Below, one piece after another: positions 43,049-54,600 of a stretch of 64,000 nt of DNA. A program made the translations under genes and the position numbers. The stretch's first letter is position 1; the number at the start of each line of letters is the position of its first letter. The notes beneath the pieces were generated by a model. The model did no database searches and was not told the DNA's origin. It worked only from the letters and a program-made list of their open reading frames with translations. The DNA comes from Bacteroidales bacterium (GTDB taxonomy: Bacteria > Bacteroidota > Bacteroidia > Bacteroidales > WCHB1-69), in assembly GCA_017633255.1 (NCBI GenBank), contig JAGBPS010000019.1:1-64000 (forward strand). Reading direction: 5' to 3'.

Positions 43049-45829
43049 ATGAATTTAAAAGAGACAATTTTCAAATCAGTCATTCTGAAAACGTTCTTTT
43101 TTGCAGCGATGCTATGCTTCTTTTGCGGCTCAGCAACTGCACAAACAACGCTTACCCAGTCGTTCACCTCAAATGGCTCATGGGTCGTTCCCGCTGGTGT
43201 TACCGAAGTCACCATTGAATGTTGGGGAGCTGGCGGTGCCGGCTCATATAGAAATGCAGGTGGTATAGGTAGCCCCGACAACCCTGGTGCTGGTGGTGGC
43301 GGCGGTGCTTACGCCAAGAAAGTTCTGACCGTGGAAGCCGGAAAAACCTTGACCGTTGTGGTAGGACAAGGTGGTTCAGGAACACAGTCTGTTAGTGGCA
43401 ATGGCGGAGAAAGCTCCGTAAGCTATAACAGTGCTGTGGTGGCCAAAGCAGTAGGAGGCACTGGTGCTACTAACAATAGCGCTATCAACCCAGGCTTAGG
43501 TGGAAACAAAGACAATTGTATTGGCGATGTCAGATCCTCCGGTGGTAATGGTGGCAAGGGCAGTGGTGACACTTCCGGTGGTGGTGGTGCCGCAGGTGGC
43601 GCTGGTGGAGATGGCGGAAATGGCCATGACGCCGGTAATGGAGGAACAGTCGCTCCGGGAAGCCCCAACAGTGGAAATGGCGGTAATTCAGTCACAAGAA
43701 CTCTGTATCGCATAGATGGAGTAACCGGCAATAATTATGGTGGTGGCGGTTCCGGCTGTGTATCTGGATGGATGCTGAGTGCCGATGGCGGTAACGGAGC
43801 TAACGGATATGTACTGCTTACCTACAGAAACTGTGGAGCTGTCGTCGTCAATCCAGGTACAATCACCAAAGAGACCTGGACCTGCTCTGCGATACCCGAC
43901 ACTACCATTGTTCTGGCCAGTGTGACAGAAGCCACCCCTACACCGGGCAGCTATTCCTGGCAATTATCCACTAACAACGGCAGCACCTGGTCAGCTATCA
44001 CTGGAGCCAACGCCAACAGTTACACAGCAACTGCCACTGGTTGGTACAGAAGAGCTTACACTGTCACAGGATGTGACATCACCGATTACACAGGCATGGT
44101 TGAAGTTACACACCCGGGTGAAATCGACCCAGGTACCATCAGCGACAATAGACATTCAGCAGATACTGTCGCATGTGATGGCACGGACCTTTCAGTTACC
44201 CTTACGACCACTTCTACCTATCCCGACAAAACCTGGCAAATAACTCACGACAATGGTCTCACTTGGAGCAATCTTGCCACGGTAACCCCTCTAGTCGTAA
44301 CTGTCGATCATCCGATTATGGTACGTTGCGTCATTAATTACTCTTCAACTTGCGAGCTGATCTCCAACAACTATTACACCATTTTGCCCGTATTATACCC
44401 CTCCGTCACTAAACTCATCCCCAGTGACACCTGTGCTGGTCCTGCCACGTACACCATCTCCGCTGAGATTAGCCCCAGTAGCGGTACCTACACTTATTTC
44501 TGGAATGGATCCGCAACTGGAACTTCTGAAAACACATTGCTTTTATCAGCCTATACTCCTGAGAAGTGCAATCACAAATATACATACAGTTTGAAGGTAA
44601 AGGATCAATACGGATGCGCCAGTAGCGTTAAAATTGATTCATTCAAAACTCCCGCTGAGAACTTTACTCCCATTGTAGAGGTTACAGCCCAAATCAATCC
44701 TGCTAACTGCAAATATGTTGTTCCAAATTTGAAAGACAGCCTCGAATCCTGCTTCCACTCCTCTTGCCCTCACATCATTGACGCTTCTTATACTCAGGAT
44801 GTAGCTGCTGGCACAGAGATAGCGCCTAACACCTATGTTATGGTGAACACGGAATTCAATACAGAATGTGATAATCACTATACTCCCACTATCAAAGTAA
44901 TTGCACCTGCCGCTGTTCCTCCTATTACTGCTGCCGACATTGATTTCGATGATTCAAACGATACTATTAAATTATATTATGGTATTTGCGATACCTTATA
45001 TTATGTACATATCCCCACTTATTCGACGACAAGTTCAAGCCCCTACAGCGTGAGCGACCTGATCTTGTCCAACAACAAGAGTACCGATAATGAAGGTGCC
45101 CTGCTGGGCCGTATTCCTGGTGGCAGTGAAGACACCATCGTATGGCGACTCACAAGTCCTTGCGGCAACTACGTTGAATATACCAAGATATACGTCGTTA
45201 TGTATCCTCCATGCGGTGGCACCATGACGGTTGACGATGCCGATGGTATTACTTATCAAACTGTTCGTGTGGGTTGCGAATGCTGGACCAAACCCAACCT
45301 CAAAACCACTACAGGTGTGACAGGCAACAGCTATGTATATCGGAACGATGATTCCAATATTGAGAAATTTGGTCGTCTGTACTCCTGGTATTCAGCAGTG
45401 GGTCTGCCCGAAAATTCCACTAATACACCCGATACCATCACCGATCCCGTAAGTCATGTGAAATATATTCAGGGTATTTGTCCTGCGGGCTGGGGTCTTC
45501 CTACTACCGCTTCCTTCGAAAGCATGCTCCATGCTGCCGGTGAAGATGTCAAGAACATCAAGTCAAGCAATATTTCCACCTGGCTGGAAGGCATGACTGG
45601 TACCGATGCTACAGGTTTTGGCGCAGTTGGTACAGGCTTCTACATGGATGCTAGTCCTTACTTCTTCGACCTCTTGGGTGAAGCCTTCTTCTGGACCAGT
45701 GAAGGTGCTCCTGTTGAAAAGAAAGGAACTTGCTGCAGCATTACACTCACCTGTCCCAAACTGCTGTATTACACAACTGACGCACACATGGGTTACAGCA
45801 TTAGATGTGTCAAACGTAAAAATGACTAA
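43049..45829 (+). CDS. Secreted protein: ALK-like glycine-rich domain, Ig-like region, FISUMP domain
   Basis: 926 residues. The signal peptide ends near SATAQ (about 32). Residues ~33-265 form a glycine-rich domain: FTSNGSWVVPAGVTEVTIECWGAGGAG, then long GGxG and GGxGGxG stretches, ending GGNGANGYVLLTYRNC. It resembles the ALK/LTK-type glycine-rich domain, which forms poly-glycine helices. A middle region has Ig-like/PKD-like segments with conserved Cys (270-700). The C-terminus is a FISUMP domain (TVRVGCECWTKPNLK ... RLYSWYSAVG ... ICPAGWGLPT ... YSIRCVKRK). No T9SS sorting domain is present. A secreted or surface adhesive role is inferred. The palindromic terminator at 45847 closes it. Confidence 0.8.
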   Translation: MNLKETIFKSVILKTFFFAAMLCFFCGSATAQTTLTQSFTSNGSWVVPAGVTEVTIECWGAGGAGSYRNAGGIGSPDNPGAGGGGGAYAKKVLTVEAGKTLTVVVGQGGSGTQSVSGNGGESSVSYNSAVVAKAVGGTGATNNSAINPGLGGNKDNCIGDVRSSGGNGGKGSGDTSGGGGAAGGAGGDGGNGHDAGNGGTVAPGSPNSGNGGNSVTRTLYRIDGVTGNNYGGGGSGCVSGWMLSADGGNGANGYVLLTYRNCGAVVVNPGTITKETWTCSAIPDTTIVLASVTEATPTPGSYSWQLSTNNGSTWSAITGANANSYTATATGWYRRAYTVTGCDITDYTGMVEVTHPGEIDPGTISDNRHSADTVACDGTDLSVTLTTTSTYPDKTWQITHDNGLTWSNLATVTPLVVTVDHPIMVRCVINYSSTCELISNNYYTILPVLYPSVTKLIPSDTCAGPATYTISAEISPSSGTYTYFWNGSATGTSENTLLLSAYTPEKCNHKYTYSLKVKDQYGCASSVKIDSFKTPAENFTPIVEVTAQINPANCKYVVPNLKDSLESCFHSSCPHIIDASYTQDVAAGTEIAPNTYVMVNTEFNTECDNHYTPTIKVIAPAAVPPITAADIDFDDSNDTIKLYYGICDTLYYVHIPTYSTTSSSPYSVSDLILSNNKSTDNEGALLGRIPGGSEDTIVWRLTSPCGNYVEYTKIYVVMYPPCGGTMTVDDADGITYQTVRVGCECWTKPNLKTTTGVTGNSYVYRNDDSNIEKFGRLYSWYSAVGLPENSTNTPDTITDPVSHVKYIQGICPAGWGLPTTASFESMLHAAGEDVKNIKSSNISTWLEGMTGTDATGFGAVGTGFYMDASPYFFDLLGEAFFWTSEGAPVEKKGTCCSITLTCPKLLYYTTDAHMGYSIRCVKRKND

Positions 45830-45846
45830 TCCTATCAATATTCGAT

Positions 45847-45880
45847 AAAAAAAGAGGTTGGATATCCAACCTCTTTTTTT
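45847..45880. terminator. Bidirectional terminator between convergent genes
   Basis: Perfect 34-bp palindrome: A7 + GAGGTTGGATATCCAACCTC + T7, serving both the glycine-rich protein gene and trmB. Confidence 0.9.
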
Positions 45881-45926
45881 TGTATTTACAATGAAACTCT
45901 GCTAAACAAACTAAACTATCAAACTG

Positions 45927-46589
45927 TTATTTAATTCTCCAACTCACATACGAAATCATACTTCCACCTTCCAACCAATGACGTTCATAAAAGGTTTGTA
46001 TTTCAGTCAAGATATCGGGAGCTCCCCCTGCATAAACATCCTCTATATCTGCTTGTAATAGCCATTGCTGTTGAGGAATCACCTCGCGAATATAGTCATA
46101 TAACAAACGGCTGTCAGTTTTTAGATGCATCAACGCATCTGCCTTGAGAAAACGTTGGTATTTGGCCACAAAATGGGGTGACATCAAACGTTTACGTTCC
46201 TTGGTGGGCTGGGGATCCGGGAAAGTAATCCAAATCTCACTGACCTCATTTTCCGCAAAATAATAAAAAATGTCATCAATGGCCGTTCGCAAGAAAGCCA
46301 CATTGGGCAGTTGTTGCCCCAAGGCGGTCTTGCAACCACGCCACAGACGGGCACCCTTACGATCAACGCCTATAAAATTCTTATCCGGAAAGCGCTGCGC
46401 CAGAGCCAAAGTATATTCGCCTTTGCCACAACCCAACTCCAAAACGATAGGGTTGTCATTATGGAAATACTCCACACCCCACTTCCCCTGCATGGGGAAA
46501 CCTTCCTCACGAATATTATATGAGGTGTGCTGAAAAAGATTCGGAAAAGTTTCATTCTCGGCGAAACGAGCAAGTTTATGTTTGGACAT
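45927..46589 (-). CDS. trmB: tRNA (guanine-N7-)-methyltransferase
   Basis: 220 residues. It makes m7G46 in tRNA with SAM. SAM-binding motif VLELGCGKGEYTLALAQRFPDKNFIGVDRKGARLW (about 51-85) and the family signature VSEIWITFPDPQPTKERKR, with DPQPT and LMHLKTDSRLLY as substrate-binding segments. Full length. The last ~30 residues (TFYERHWLEGGSMISYVSW) include the conserved Y/FE at the tRNA-binding end. Confidence 0.92.
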   Translation of the reverse strand: MSKHKLARFAENETFPNLFQHTSYNIREEGFPMQGKWGVEYFHNDNPIVLELGCGKGEYTLALAQRFPDKNFIGVDRKGARLWRGCKTALGQQLPNVAFLRTAIDDIFYYFAENEVSEIWITFPDPQPTKERKRLMSPHFVAKYQRFLKADALMHLKTDSRLLYDYIREVIPQQQWLLQADIEDVYAGGAPDILTEIQTFYERHWLEGGSMISYVSWRIK

Positions 46590-46594
46590 GTTAG

Positions 46595-46765
46595 TGTTTA
46601 GGGGTTAGGGGTTAAAGAATAGGGGTATGAGCTATGAGGTATGAGGTATGAGGTATGAGCTATGGGTATGAAGTTATGAAGTTAGAGTTTAGTATTTAAT
46701 GTTTAGTGTTATAGTTGAGGGGTTATAGGTTTTTGGATTTTGAATTTTGAATTTTGAATTTTGGA
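46595..46765. repeat. Heptamer mosaic element (GAGGTAT / GGGGTTA / TTTTGAA)
   Basis: Successive runs of three different 7-bp words: GGGGTTA, then GAGGTAT / GAGCTAT (six or so), then TTTTGAA (three). This fills most of the gap between trmB and the ABC transporter. No promoter box was recognised in it. Confidence 0.75.
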
Positions 46766-46817
46766 TTATAAATCAGTATTAATCAATATTAATTATTAAT
46801 TGTTAATTGTTTATGTC

Positions 46818-48623
46818 TCACTTCGTGCCTTCTTGAATCTGAACGAACATTGCATAGCGGCCATTCAACGCCATCAATTCTTTATGATTACCTTGCTCCA
46901 CAACACGACCTTCCTCCATTACATAAATCTTATCAGCATTACGAATAGTGGAAAGTCTATGAGCAATTACAATAGCGGTACGATTTTTTATCATCTTATC
47001 CAAAGCATCTTGTACCAGGCGCTCCGATTCCGTATCCATAGCGGAGGTCGCTTCATCAAGCAAAAGAATAGGTGCATTTCTCAGAACGGCACGGGCAATA
47101 CTCAAACGCTGGCGCTGTCCACCCGAAAGATTCAGTCCTCGGTCACCAATATTCGTCTCAAAACCTTCGGGTAAAGTACAAATAAAATCATAAATGTTAG
47201 CGGTTTTGGCAGCCTCGATAATACGCTCTTTCGACACATTTTCCAAGCCAAAGGCGATATTATTGGCAATGCTGTCATTAAACAGCACCACATCCTGGGA
47301 CACCACCGCATAGAGAGCCCGCAGGTCGTCGATTTTATACCTACGGATATCAACACCATCTATGGTAACAGAACCCGATGACGGGTCGTAAAAACGGGGT
47401 AATAAGTCAACCAAAGTGGACTTACCAGCACCTGAAGCACCTACCAAAGCAACTAAAGAACCCTTAGGGACGATAAGATTTATATCATGCAATATTTCCT
47501 GCTGATCATATGAAAAAGATAGATGATCTATTTTCAAATCATGTTCAAAATCATGAACTGACAAAGCGCCATTCTCTTCCAGAATCAATTCATCAGCATT
47601 AAGAATCTCGCGCATACGATCCATCGCTGACAAGCCACGACGGTAATTGGAAAAAGCAGTGGAAAAATTTTTGGAAGGGTTAATAATCTGAGTAAACAAA
47701 GCGATATACGTGATAAAAAGTTCAGGGGTCAGCGAGCTGTCCGGACGCATGACATTCATTCCTCCGAATACCAGAATAATCATCACTAAGGTGATGCCCA
47801 TTACCTCGCTTAAAGGAGAAGCCAGATCCACCTTACGGTATATGGTTCTTTGAATCTTGGTATAACGCTCATTACTCTCTTCAAAAGCCTGCTCAGCATG
47901 TCTGAAGGCATTGAAAGCTTTAATGATACGAAGGCCCGACAGGGTTTCCTCCACATGAGCCAGCAATCCACCCAAATACTCCTTGGAATGTTTGGCATTA
48001 TGTCTTAAAGAACGGGAAATCGAGGAAATAACATAGCCAGCCACCGGTAAAAGCACAAGTACAAAAAGGGACAAACGTGGACTGATCCAGAATAAAGCAA
48101 TCATATACATCACAATCGTCAACGGTTCGGTAAGGAACTGTTTTAATGCAGTCAATATAGTATATTCTATTTCGTGGGTGTCATTCACCGCACATGAAAT
48201 CACATCTCCCTTCCGTTGATCGCTGAAATAAGACAGAGGTAGTATAAGAATCTTATCGAAAAGTGCATTGCGCATATTCCGCACCACATCACTGCGAACA
48301 GGTGCCATAAACCATTGCGCCATAAAAGTGAAAAAATTCTTCAGGAAGAAAAACAAGACTGCCAAAATCACTAATCCCGACACCTGATGACTCGCCTCCT
48401 GAAGATCGATAAAAGAGGAAAGAATATTCATCATAAAAGAGCCAAGCACACTCAAGCGAGAAAGATCCATTCCAAACAGAACAGCTACAAAAGGCTCAAT
48501 CAGCAAAAGAGAAAGAATAGAGAAGGCGACAGCCAAAATGTTAAAGAAGAAGACCACTACCAGTTTATACCAATACTGGTTCAATAAAAATCCCATAAAG
48601 TTGCCGTCCGCAAATTTCTTCAT
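46818..48623 (-). CDS. ABC transporter, fused permease/ATPase (MsbA-like)
   Basis: 601 residues. The type IV exporter transmembrane domain (1-330) has six helices. The nucleotide-binding domain (340-601) shows Walker A VGASGAGKSTLVDLLPRFYDP, Q-loop VVSQDVVLFND, signature LNLSGGQRQRLSIARAVL, Walker B ILLLDEATSAMD and H-loop VIAHRLSTI. Half-transporter that works as a homodimer; in Bacteroidota such genes export lipid A or other lipids. The start follows only a few bases after the terminator of the large T9SS gene, with no clear promoter, so it may depend on read-through. Confidence 0.88.
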   Translation of the reverse strand: MKKFADGNFMGFLLNQYWYKLVVVFFFNILAVAFSILSLLLIEPFVAVLFGMDLSRLSVLGSFMMNILSSFIDLQEASHQVSGLVILAVLFFFLKNFFTFMAQWFMAPVRSDVVRNMRNALFDKILILPLSYFSDQRKGDVISCAVNDTHEIEYTILTALKQFLTEPLTIVMYMIALFWISPRLSLFVLVLLPVAGYVISSISRSLRHNAKHSKEYLGGLLAHVEETLSGLRIIKAFNAFRHAEQAFEESNERYTKIQRTIYRKVDLASPLSEVMGITLVMIILVFGGMNVMRPDSSLTPELFITYIALFTQIINPSKNFSTAFSNYRRGLSAMDRMREILNADELILEENGALSVHDFEHDLKIDHLSFSYDQQEILHDINLIVPKGSLVALVGASGAGKSTLVDLLPRFYDPSSGSVTIDGVDIRRYKIDDLRALYAVVSQDVVLFNDSIANNIAFGLENVSKERIIEAAKTANIYDFICTLPEGFETNIGDRGLNLSGGQRQRLSIARAVLRNAPILLLDEATSAMDTESERLVQDALDKMIKNRTAIVIAHRLSTIRNADKIYVMEEGRVVEQGNHKELMALNGRYAMFVQIQEGTK

Positions 48624-48635
48624 CTTTCTATTCTA

Positions 48636-48672
48636 AAAAAAAAGGAGTTACGCAGAGAACGCAACTCCTTTT
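48636..48672 (-). terminator. Rho-independent terminator of the 2423-aa gene
   Basis: Minus-strand stem AAAAGGAGTT / AACTCCTTTT with loop GCGTTCTCTGCGT, followed by nine T. It is 23 bp after the stop codon. Confidence 0.85.
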
Positions 48673-48694
48673 GAACTTATTTTTTAATCAATAA

Positions 48695-51600
48695 TTATCT
48701 TGCGATAATCAACTTCTTCGTCATCACAGCGCTGCCATTAACAGCCTTGATGAAGTAGATACCTTGTGAGAAGTTATCAACCGGCAGATTGACGATCTGA
48801 TTATTACCATCAAGATCAACTCTCATACTGGTAACAGCCTTACCACTCATATCATGAACTGTGATGACAGTCTGACCTTCAACACCGCTCAAAACAACAT
48901 TCACATTGTTAGAAGCAGGATTCGGGTAAACATTCATGTTAATAGCCTTCTCAGCAGCGCTTTCTTCAGGTGAAGTGGTAACAACTGTCTGATTAGCAAT
49001 GCTCGGAGTAGTAGAAGCACCTACGAAAGTAGAATCAACATAGATGTCGAAGGTATCAAATGCAACAGTATCCAGATGGTTCATGTCAAGACCAACCTGA
49101 CCATTGTAACCACCAACCTTCAGTGAAGACGTATACAACTGAGCAATTTCAGCGGTATGCGGACCAGCTTTGATAACAGCGAATGAGAATGTGTAAACAC
49201 CTTTTGATTCAGGTTTCCAAGCACCTGTTCTCACCGTAATCTTACGTGCAGGATCAGTACCGGACTTAGTAGTCAAGAAATGCATGTATACCCAGTCGTA
49301 ACTATAAGAAGTGTAATTGATGAACTCAGAATTCGGGAAGAAGTATCCAGCCTGGCCAAAGTAGCATGAATTCACACCTACTAATTCAAGAGCAGGAGCA
49401 TTATAATGGTTCACATCAAAATCGTAGCTTGTATTGTAGTTGGAAATAATATAGTTCATACTTGAACCCAACTCAGCATCAGACATGGGAACACCATTCT
49501 TATAAACTTGAACAGTAACAAATACTCTCTCGGTCTCATCATGACACTCGTTCGTGATATACATTTCAAAACCAGCAGCATCACCAGAATGTACTTCCAT
49601 GCTATGGATATTCTTAGTACTGTCAATTTGACGGAAGATGAAAGCAGGTCTGTTGGAAGCTGCGATTCTTATAATATTCTTACTAGAATCTGATTTACAA
49701 CCATTAACATCTTCAATAGAAACTTTGTACAAAGTCGGAACTGGGAAGCCATTAACAATAGCACTTGAATCAGGACCAACCTTTTCTACAGATAATGGAA
49801 CATCATAAACTGTATCAAAAGGTGCTGTATACTTGTACCAAGTAAAATCGTATGGACCAGTAGAACCTGTTACGGTAGCGGAAATCATCAAACTATCACC
49901 AACGCATACGGTTGTATCGGGGCTTAAAGCTACAGTAAAGATCGGATAGAAGTTAACCTTAACAGTGTCATAATTCTTACAACCATTAGCATCCGTACCA
50001 ATTACAGAGTACTTGATAGAATCAACAGCAAAGATAGAGTCGATAGTTGCACCAGTTGACCATTCATATGTGCTAGCACCAGTCACTTTCAGAATAGCGG
50101 TATCACCATAACAGATTGTTGTACCATGAGGAGCAATTCCAACTGTCGGCAATTCATGTCTTGTTACAGTAATTGTACTATCGGCACTTACACATGAGTG
50201 GAACGAAGTATATCTTACGTGTGCTACAACATTACCAGATGCAGCAGCAAAAGTATCGGGCAAGCTAGGTGTAGGCACTAATTCAGTTCCGGTGGTTAAC
50301 AGAGTGAAGAAGTCTTCAGTAACAATAACAGTATCACCAGCGCAGAAAGCAGTATCTTTTGTCAACAGACTGAACTTAGGAGTTTCAAAGAAAGTATAGG
50401 TAATAGTAGAGTCGAAATCGAATGCACAAGCCACACCAGAGAAGCTGTTTGCAATAGTATCAATCAAATGATAGAAGAAGGTTACCGAAGTATCAGCTGT
50501 CGGAGTAGCAATCAAAGTAGCAGTGTTAGTAGTTGAAACAACATCTTTCCAAGCAAATGTCTCAATTCCGGTGTAATGAACATTAGGAGTTGTAGAGAAA
50601 GAATAAGTCTCGTTAATAGTTGAACCTTCGCAAATGGTGTCATTATGCCAATTAGTACTATTAGTAATAGTTGCGGTAGGAAGAGCAACCTCAACAATCA
50701 CGAGGGTTGAATCCTTTGAGCAACCTTCTAACTTATCAACGATTTGTAAATTATATACACCAGCAGTTTTAGGTTGTTCAGCAAGAGGAGTAGTACCATT
50801 GAAATAAAGAATAGTATCATTAACGTTCAAAGGAGTAATGTTGTAGCTGGCCTGAGTACCGGCGCAATAGTAAACTGTGTCATATAAAGGAACAACAGGC
50901 ATACGTTTCTTGTGAACCTTCACATACAAAGTATCACTCGGGCACTTAGGTTCAAGAGTATTGTTAGCCACAACTCTATAAATTGCATCAGTTGCAGCAC
51001 TTTCAGTAATGTTACCATCAACCATTGAAACAGTAGCACCTGTGCTGGTGGAGAAGTCTGTAGCTGTAATAGTGAAGGTTGAACCATCACAATAAGCGAT
51101 TGAATCAGGATCCACATATCCAAAGACAGAAGTACTCATCACAGGAATAGTAGGTTTCGCCTGGATGTAAATCTTCACAGAATCCATCGGGGTCTTGTAG
51201 CAAGTAGCGCTATAAGCACCATTCTCAGCGTGTACACCAACTTTCACAGTAATTGTATCAGATGTGATGAAGGTATGATACAAAGTGTCAGCATTAACAG
51301 TCTTTGAAATTTCGGTACCCTCATCCCAAGTGAACAATCTGGTATAAGAAGGTTCAATAGTGTTAGTAATAGTAGCAACAATAGTATCATTAAACACATC
51401 GCCATCGCAAAGCTTGCTGGCATCTTTATGAGTAACTGAAACAACCGGATTCGGAACCATGACAATCTTGTAGGGGAAAGTATTCGTACAGTTCGGAGTC
51501 ACATCAGTTCTGGTAACATAAAGTGTATGTGCACCATCAGCTGTAGGAATAGCGGTACCCGTGAGGCTGTCATAGTGAAGCACACAGTTAGCAGGAGCAG

Positions 51601-54600
51601 TGAAACCAGTGTAAGAAGGAGTTACACCCTCGCAATGGAAGATGGTAGAATCACCATTATAGGAGTTCGGGAAATCAACCGGAGCAACACTCGGCAGAGC
51701 ATTAATGGTCAAGTAATAATAGATAGTAGTATCATTTTCACAATTAACTGTACCATGAGTAGCTACTGCATGAATTGTGATAGTATCAATGTATGAACCA
51801 GCATCAGTTCTGGTGATAACGAAATCTTTTGTTGATGATAAAGTACCATTATTCAATTTGTAAGTATAAACTGTTCCAGTAACAGGAGTAACATTAACAT
51901 GGATAGTATCACCAGCGCCTACTTCGTAACATCTCTTATGCATGGTATCAATAGCAGTCTCTGAGTTATATCTCACTGCAACGTCGAAATGAGGAGCACC
52001 CGTAATCTCAACAGCAACAGATGTAGTGTCAGAGTAACATGAAACGCCATTTTCAGTATTCACATAATATGCCTGGTAAGTTCCGTTGACTTTTGCAACT
52101 TCAGGATCCGAACCATTTAACCAAGTGAAAGTACCTACCGTAGGATTATCTTGAGCAGGTGAAGCATATTCAATGGTTACATTGTTGTCGCAGAAATACT
52201 GAGGAGTATGATCGAAATTAGGATGACCAGGAATTTCAATCACATTGATATCCACGGTGTCGTGGTTAACACAACCATGAGCATCCGTAACTGTCAGTGT
52301 CACATCGAAATCGGTCATACCTACATTAATTTTCAATGTGTCGGTAGTACCTTCAACGGTAGCACCTTTCTTCCATTCGTAGGTATAAGGATCAGTTGTG
52401 TTTGGTGTAACTACAACTTTTGAAATAGTATTCTGGCAGTAATTCTGTTCAGCAGTATTGATAGTGAAAGAAGGCAGAGGATATACGTCAAGGTCAACAA
52501 ATTTAGAGTTGCTACAACCATGGTTATCATATACCACGATGGAAACACGTCTGTTATCGTAAACAGGGGTAACCCAAACAGTATCATACTTACCAGCAGT
52601 AGAGTAATGATATTCACGAGCATACCAGTTATAGGTAATAATAGTGTCAGTAACATCATCCGGGAAGTATCTACAGAACACTTTCACAGAATCGTATGAA
52701 CAAACTTGAGCGTTATAAGGTATAGTGATCAAATCAATGTTCACCGGAATTACACGCAAGGTGTCTGTTACAGTATTTGTACAATGAGTAACAGTGTCAT
52801 GGAAATGAGCGGTGAAGTTGTGCTTACCAGCAGGGAAGCCCTTCATGCTGAATGATTGTTTTCCTAAAATAGTATCAATCATAGGATCTGATGAAGGAAC
52901 AGGACCACTATAAGTCCAGTAATCGAAAACAACATCAAGACCACCAGGAAGCATAGTCACACGGTTGGTGTCACCGTAGCAAATCTCAGGACGGGCAGAG
53001 ATGGTAGCAGTAGGAAGAACACTGGTTGACTTAACAGTGATTGTATCACTTCCAACGCAAGCCGAATTAACATCGCGTGCGTAAACGGTATAGAAACCAT
53101 GTTCTAATCCGGTGAACAAAGTATCGTCTTGATAGTTTAGATAAGGAGCGGTAGACAGTTTGTACTGATAAGTAGAGTCAGCAGGATCCATAGCGGTGAC
53201 AGCAATTGAACCACCAAATGGAGCAATACAGTGAGTATTCGGATTCTGAACCAAAGTGAGCACTGGAGTTACTCTGCCATTGGTAACATTATGAGTAGCG
53301 GTGTCTCTACAACCCGTGGTCATGTCTTTTACAATAACAGTGTATGTACTGTCTTTCAGAGCGCTGAATATTGAGTCAGCCTGGAAAGCACCATCCAACA
53401 ACTGATAGTTGTAAGTAGCGGCGGGAGTAACAGAGGCAATCAACTTACCATTGAACGGAGCCTCGCAACGAGTGTTGGCTGAGTCGGTAAGTGTGAGAAC
53501 CGGCATGATAGGAGCGTCGATGATGGTTTCAGGATTAGCATGGTTCTTACAACCTCTACTGTCCTCAACGACCAAATTGTAGTTACCAGCTGCCAGGGTG
53601 TCGAACACTTTCGTAGTTCTCCAGGTGCCAGCAGCACCGTTGTAAATGCTGTATCTCTCATAATCGGGAGTCAAGAATTCAATTTTACCATTCACACCTA
53701 CACAGAATTCGTTATTCTTAACTGTGTAGTTCACATCCTTCACAATCACAGGAAGAGTATCAACGGTAATATCAATAGTAGCATGGTTGGAGCATTGATG
53801 GGCAGGGGTAGTGTAGTGAATCGTCACCGTCAAAGTGTCGGTATAAGTACCAGCAGTTGCATAGTTGAAAACAACGCTATCTCTGTTAAGAGGAGCAACC
53901 AAACCAGTGCCACTCCATACGTAATCCAAAACATATCCCGTAGGAACAACTGAAGAACGGATAATCAGGTTTTCTTCAGCACAAACTGAATCACCAACAT
54001 GGTCGGTGGTCAAAGTAATCTGAGGAACGCTGTCCACTGTCACAATAATGCGCAACCAATTGTCTTTCGGAGTTTCGCAACCGAAATCATTTGAAGAAGA
54101 AACATACAAAGTATCAGTTTCAGTATAGTTCTGAGTATAGGTTGTACCTGTTCCCAAAACGCTTGTTTTGGTCTTGTCATACCAAGTTGAAGTAGAGGCG
54201 TGAGTACCATTTGCAACTTCACGGGTGACAGAACCAGGACCGCAGATAGCGGTGTCGCCACGAACGGGGGTAGGAGCACCGATAGTCGGGTAAGCCAAGA
54301 TGTCGATAGTATCGGCAGCATTACAAGACTTCACCACGTGCAATTCTGTAACCTTAACCATAAACTGAACCGTAGTTGTGTCGGTTACATTATTAGTATA
54401 TGTGAAAGTAGTATTGGTTGAGTCGGCAACGTCAACACCGTCTTTCTGCCACTGGTAAGTAGTCCAAGTGGTAGGAGTAGCAGCCATGGAAGCCTTGTCA
54501 CCGAAGCACAAGGTGTCATTGTCGGTAGTGATGGCCACTGTAGGATTGTCATACACCTTAACAGTAATGGAATCATAATCGTCGCTAATGCACTGGTTCA

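Noticed and set aside
43423-43731. Proline-rich minus-strand frame
   Set aside because: Complement of the glycine-rich domain (GGN codons give PP-rich antisense).
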